Below the pieces are notes generated by a model. It saw only the letters and a list, made by a program, of their open reading frames with translations. It ran no database searches and had not been told where the DNA came from. A DNA stretch of 16,390 bases, from assembly GCA_964552205.1 (NCBI GenBank), contig CAZKFT010000040.1, positions 1 through 16,390 on the forward strand, in the 5' to 3' direction. This DNA is from JAIVGZ01 sp964552205. GTDB taxonomy: Bacteria; Pseudomonadota; Gammaproteobacteria; Natronospirales; JAIVGZ01. The translations under genes and the position numbers were made by a program. Below are positions 13,667 through 16,390 of the stretch, in pieces; positions within the stretch are counted from its first letter, which is position 1, and every line of letters starts with the position of its first letter.

Positions 13667-14563
13667 ATGCTACGCGCACTCGCGAATCTATATTTCTATA
13701 CACGCTTCCTGTTCAGCTTCTCGGCCATCGGATTCCGTCGCCGATCGCGAAAGTGGGCAGCGACCCCGATGGATTTCAGTGGACAGGTCTGGATTGTGAC
13801 CGGCGCGACCGGGGGCATAGGGCGCGCCATTGCGCTAGGCGCCGAGCGTTGTGGCGCACGGGTGATTGCCGTCGCCCGCAGTGTGGACAAACTACGCACG
13901 CTTGAGGGCCTGGAAACCGCACAGGTGGACCTTGCCAGCACCCGGGAAGTACGCGCATTCGTCGCTGCGTTCAGCGAACCGGTGAATGTGCTTGTCAACA
14001 ATGTCGGTGTGATGCTGCATGAGCACTCACTCACCGCCGAAGGCCACGAGATGTCTTTCGCGACCAATATCCTCAATCATTTCGTTCTCACCGAGGGTCT
14101 GCACGCGAAGGGTCTGTTCAAGCCGGACGGCCTGGTTGTCAACATGAGCTCAGGGGGCATGTATGGGTCGCCGCTCAAGCTTCAGGAAATGGATGCTACG
14201 GATCTACAGCACCACGATGGGCTGACGGCCTATGCCATGCACAAGCGGGCGCAGGTCGAACTGACAAAATGGTGGAATGCACAATGGCAGGGCGAACCGG
14301 CTGTGCAAGTCATGCATCCTGGCTGGGTGGATACCGAGGGCGTGCAATCCTCACTACCGATTTTCAGCAAGGTGTTGCGTTGGTGGTTGCGCGATGCGCA
14401 GCAAGGCGCGGATACCGCGCTGTGGTTGGCCGCCACCCGGCCGCCAGTACCCGACTCCGGCATCTGGTTGGACCGCGAACTGCACCCAGAGCATGCCTTT
14501 TCGATGACCAAAAAGTCGCCGCATACCGCGGCTGACCTCGCTGCCTACCTAAGATCCTTGTAA
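13667..14563 (+). CDS. Short-chain dehydrogenase/reductase, DHRS12-like
   Basis: A 298-aa classical SDR with an N-terminal extension. Residues 41-52 (VWIVTGATGGIG) form the Rossmann nucleotide-binding loop; NNVGV (111-115) is the conserved NAG-type motif; Ser161/162 (NMSSGG) and Tyr189-x-x-x-Lys193 (YAMHK) complete the active site. The first 35 residues (LANLYFYTRFLFSFSAIGFR) and the C-terminal HPGWVDTEGVQSSLPIF and QGADTALWLA segments resemble the DHRS12 subgroup rather than generic SDRs. The hydrophobic and basic N-terminus suggests membrane association. NAD(P)-dependent carbonyl or alcohol conversion is expected; substrate unknown. The TAA stop is directly followed by a REP. Start chosen for the -10 box seven bases upstream; an earlier in-frame ATG at 13622 adds an unconserved tail. 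Confidence 0.88.
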   Translation: MLRALANLYFYTRFLFSFSAIGFRRRSRKWAATPMDFSGQVWIVTGATGGIGRAIALGAERCGARVIAVARSVDKLRTLEGLETAQVDLASTREVRAFVAAFSEPVNVLVNNVGVMLHEHSLTAEGHEMSFATNILNHFVLTEGLHAKGLFKPDGLVVNMSSGGMYGSPLKLQEMDATDLQHHDGLTAYAMHKRAQVELTKWWNAQWQGEPAVQVMHPGWVDTEGVQSSLPIFSKVLRWWLRDAQQGADTALWLAATRPPVPDSGIWLDRELHPEHAFSMTKKSPHTAADLAAYLRSL

Positions 14564-14588
14564 TCGCGGCCCGTGGGGCCGCTCCCAC
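14564..14588. repeat. REP copy G, left half of an inverted pair
   Basis: A 25-base palindromic unit (arms CGGCCC/GGGGCCG region, foot TCCCAC on the right) beginning at the base after the dehydrogenase stop codon. Its exact reverse complement is at 14684-14708. Confidence 0.75.
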
Positions 14589-14596
14589 ACCAACCT

Positions 14597-14644
14597 GTAG
14601 GCGCGGTCCTGTGGACCGCGTCTGACGCGCTGCACAGCAGCGCG
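14597..14644. repeat. REP copy H and adjacent hairpin
   Basis: GTAGGCGCGGTCCTGTGGAC plus CGCG (14597-14620) is another unit with arms CGCGGTCC and GGACCGCG and a GTAG foot. It is followed by a perfect 8-bp stem, CGCGCTGC-ACA-GCAGCGCG (14626-14644), with no T tract after it. Confidence 0.6.
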
Positions 14645-14683
14645 CCCCCATCTTCAGCAGCGCGCGCCCGAGTTATCTAATTC

Positions 14684-14708
14684 GTGGGAGCGGCCCCACG
14701 GGCCGCGA
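14684..14708. repeat. REP copy I, right half of an inverted pair
   Basis: The exact reverse complement of 14564-14588, beginning GTGGGAGC and ending two bases before the HAD gene's stop codon. With copy G it brackets the whole gap between the two convergent genes, and the RNA of either strand could fold into a 25-bp stem around the 95 bases between. Confidence 0.75.
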
Positions 14709-14710
14709 AT

Positions 14711-15532
14711 TTACAACGCTCTTTCGAGGTCGATGCGGGCGAGCATGGTGGTGAGCACTTTCTGCACCACGCTCTCCAGCCGACTACCGGCACGATAATC
14801 CGCTTCTGCGGCGAGGTCGGCACGACCATCCCGGACCAGCGTGTCGCAGTTGGTGCGCTTGTGTTCGTCGCCGGCGCCATACACCGCAATCGCTCGGCCG
14901 CCGTAGGCCTTGGTCACGCGCATGCCAGGCACATCCGAGTCTCCGTCACCGAGATACAGCATGTTGCTGAACGGGACCGGGCGAGCGGTCTCGGCCATGT
15001 GCTGGTTCACCGACTCGTGCAAGTCTTCCCTGCCCTTGTTGATGCGGAACAAGAACTGCGTTTTGGTGGTGTCGGTGACCAGCACCTTGGGAAAGGTCGC
15101 GCGGCCATCGTCGTTCCAGTGGTACTCGGACGCGTAGATGCGACGGAACATGGACGCGATGGACACGCCCTCGAGAATCTCGCGATTGCCTGCCGAGATG
15201 ATGTAGTGATCAAGCTGCACACCGTGCGGTTTCACGAACCGATTGACGCGCTCGAACCAGTCTTCGACACCAGGAAAATAGCTGACCCGGGCGCCCAGTT
15301 CGCGCAGTCTTTCGCGCGTCAGAGCGACGCCGCGGCGTTCCGACTCCTCGAGCATCAGCCGCATATAGACCAGCATGGGATCGCCCTGAGTAGCAGCGGC
15401 CTCCGCATTCACGCGGTTCCAGAACGCACCTCCCTCCATACCCAGTTCGGGAAGAACGGTGTATTCCTGCATCGGCTCGGGAGAGAGCGTGCCGTCGAAG
15501 TCGTAGATGATGGCGAGTCGTGGTGTCGGCAT
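14711..15532 (-). CDS. HAD-superfamily hydrolase
   Basis: A 273-aa haloacid-dehalogenase-like hydrolase. Motif I is IIYDFDGTLSP with nucleophile Asp11 and acid/base Asp13; motif II is the Ser of YIISAG; a Lys in VTDTTKTQFLF is the motif III candidate; motif IV is LGDGDSDVPG. The long helical segment between motifs I and II (about 20-105) is the cap, which selects the substrate. A phosphatase acting on a small phosphorylated metabolite is the usual role. ATG 15532 is preferred over GTG 15559 because the core strand follows right after it; no strong ribosome site is seen for either. Its neighbours share no evident pathway. Confidence 0.88.
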   Translation of the reverse strand: MPTPRLAIIYDFDGTLSPEPMQEYTVLPELGMEGGAFWNRVNAEAAATQGDPMLVYMRLMLEESERRGVALTRERLRELGARVSYFPGVEDWFERVNRFVKPHGVQLDHYIISAGNREILEGVSIASMFRRIYASEYHWNDDGRATFPKVLVTDTTKTQFLFRINKGREDLHESVNQHMAETARPVPFSNMLYLGDGDSDVPGMRVTKAYGGRAIAVYGAGDEHKRTNCDTLVRDGRADLAAEADYRAGSRLESVVQKVLTTMLARIDLERAL

Positions 15533-15608
15533 GAGCAGGTAAGGATACAAGAAGGGCACGCCGTCCTTGGCATACCCAATTCGGTGACGTTGCCAGAATA
15601 AGGACCGA

Positions 15609-15629
15609 ATGCGACAGTTCCTGTCGCAT
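15609..15629. promoter_or_regulatory. Perfect 21-bp palindrome, candidate operator
   Basis: ATGCGACAG-TTC-CTGTCGCAT has 9-bp perfect arms and a 3-base centre. It lies 25 bp before the DUF2157 start codon, where a -35 element would be expected, and 77 bp from the divergent HAD start. It could be a repressor site or a different repeat family; it lacks the GTGGGA foot of the REPs. Confidence 0.4.
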
Positions 15630-15639
15630 GAAACTCAGG

Positions 15640-15645
15640 CATACT
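15640..15645 (+). promoter_or_regulatory. Possible -10 box of the DUF2157 gene
   Basis: CATACT is followed by eight bases and the ATG at 15654. There is no Shine-Dalgarno, so this may be another leaderless or near-leaderless start. The palindrome at 15609-15629 sits where the -35 would be. Confidence 0.3.
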
Positions 15646-15653
15646 TCGCCCGA

Positions 15654-16390
15654 ATGAGCACAAACGCCGACCATTGGCTGAAGCGCTGGTCCTCTGAAGG
15701 GCTGATTGACCCTGCAACCGCCGAGCGCATCCGCGACTGGGAACAAGGCCAACAGGCTGAGCAGAAGTTCTCAGGACCCGTCCGCCTGCTCATCGGCCTC
15801 GGTGGGCTCACCATCGCTGCCAGCATCCTGCTCTTCGTTGCGGCGCACTGGGATACGCTCTCGCCTTTGGCGCGTTTCATGCTGGTCACTTCCACGGTTG
15901 CCGCTTTCCATGTCGCTGGCGGCATCATGGCGACCCGCTTTCCTGTGTTGTCCACCACGCTGCACTCCGTCGGCACCGCCGCGTTGGGTGCGGGCATTTT
16001 TCTCGCCGCGCAGATTTTCCACCTGCAGGAGCACTGGCCGGGCGGCGTGATGCTATGGGCCATCGGTGCCTGGGTTGGCTGGTTCCTGCTCCGTGATCGG
16101 CCTCATGTGTTCTGGGTAGCGATTCTTACGCCGGTTTGGTTGCTTGGTGAGTGGATGGTGGTTGCAGAGCATTATCCGTTCGGTGCCACCGTCGCTGCCT
16201 CCGGCGCACTGCTGCTAGCAGCCGCTTACATGGCTTCGCTGCGCAAGGACTTGAGGGCGCTAGGCACAGCCGCCCTCATTCCACTGGCGTGGACGGCAGC
16301 AGCCTGCGTGTTGTGGATTCCACGCCTGTCCGAGTTCACCCCTGCCCCGCTGGCAATGATGTTGTTCGGGTGGGCTGCGGCATTCCTGGG
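15654..16390 (+). CDS. DUF2157 membrane protein, 5' part only
   Basis: The frame stays open to the last base of the window (245 complete codons). The N-terminal soluble segment (HWLKRWSSEGLIDPATAERI, residues 7-26) is the hallmark of DUF2157 proteins, followed by many hydrophobic helices starting near residue 44 (LLIGLGGLTIAASILLFVAA, then HWDTLSP). The part seen contains about seven membrane segments; full-length members are longer, often with a downstream GDYXXLXY-type partner, so the gene continues outside. The function of the family is unknown. It is divergent from the HAD gene. Confidence 0.82.
   Translation, partial: MSTNADHWLKRWSSEGLIDPATAERIRDWEQGQQAEQKFSGPVRLLIGLGGLTIAASILLFVAAHWDTLSPLARFMLVTSTVAAFHVAGGIMATRFPVLSTTLHSVGTAALGAGIFLAAQIFHLQEHWPGGVMLWAIGAWVGWFLLRDRPHVFWVAILTPVWLLGEWMVVAEHYPFGATVAASGALLLAAAYMASLRKDLRALGTAALIPLAWTAAACVLWIPRLSEFTPAPLAMMLFGWAAAFL

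Noticed and set aside
14684..15601. 305-codon plus-strand frame opposite the HAD hydrolase
   Set aside because: The minus strand has all four HAD motifs; this frame begins inside a REP and matches nothing.

Overview
The window looks like the chromosome of a GC-rich gammaproteobacterium. The grounds are a SPFH/NfeD operon, a DUF2157 membrane protein, a CHAT-domain protein with a Sec signal, many short palindromes with a GTGGGAGC or GTAGGAGC foot (REP type), and several genes whose -10 box lies only 6-8 bases before the ATG. Lysobacterales/Xanthomonadales or a related order would fit, but the sequence alone does not settle the taxon.

Layout. Bases 1-3360 are accessory DNA: REP clusters, an ORF6N-domain (KilA/antirepressor-like) gene on the minus strand, a winged-helix regulator plus nucleotidyltransferase pair that looks like a toxin-antitoxin module, and a leaderless antitoxin/RelE-like toxin pair whose toxin has an unusual C-terminal tail. 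A 131-bp composite repeat occurs on both sides of the ORF6N gene, exactly 1,100 bp apart and with three mismatches. A small membrane-anchored protein follows (3405-3668).

Bases 3652-6786 form a divergent membrane-quality-control-like locus. Leftwards run a five-helix membrane protein and an SDH-type Clp-fold serine protease. Rightwards run a 33-residue lysine-rich peptide, a SPFH/stomatin-family protein and a NfeD protein. The two arms are separated by 39 bp with overlapping promoters. The SPFH gene carries an apparent one-base insertion (an extra T at 5525/5526) that stops translation after codon 27.

Bases 6895-13608 are one 6.7-kb minus-strand gene for a secreted protein of 2,237 residues: signal peptide, TPR-like helical repeats, four YD (RHS-like) repeats, a Reg_prop-type beta-propeller region and a C-terminal CHAT caspase-like protease with its His and Cys intact. 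I consider this the most unusual object in the window. To its right are a DHRS12-like short-chain dehydrogenase (divergent, apparently leaderless), a HAD hydrolase on the minus strand, and the 5' part of a DUF2157 membrane protein that runs off the window end.

REP palindromes sit in the convergent gaps, often touching stop codons, and may serve as transcript ends. I saw no tRNA, rRNA, CRISPR array, transposase or RAYT gene.
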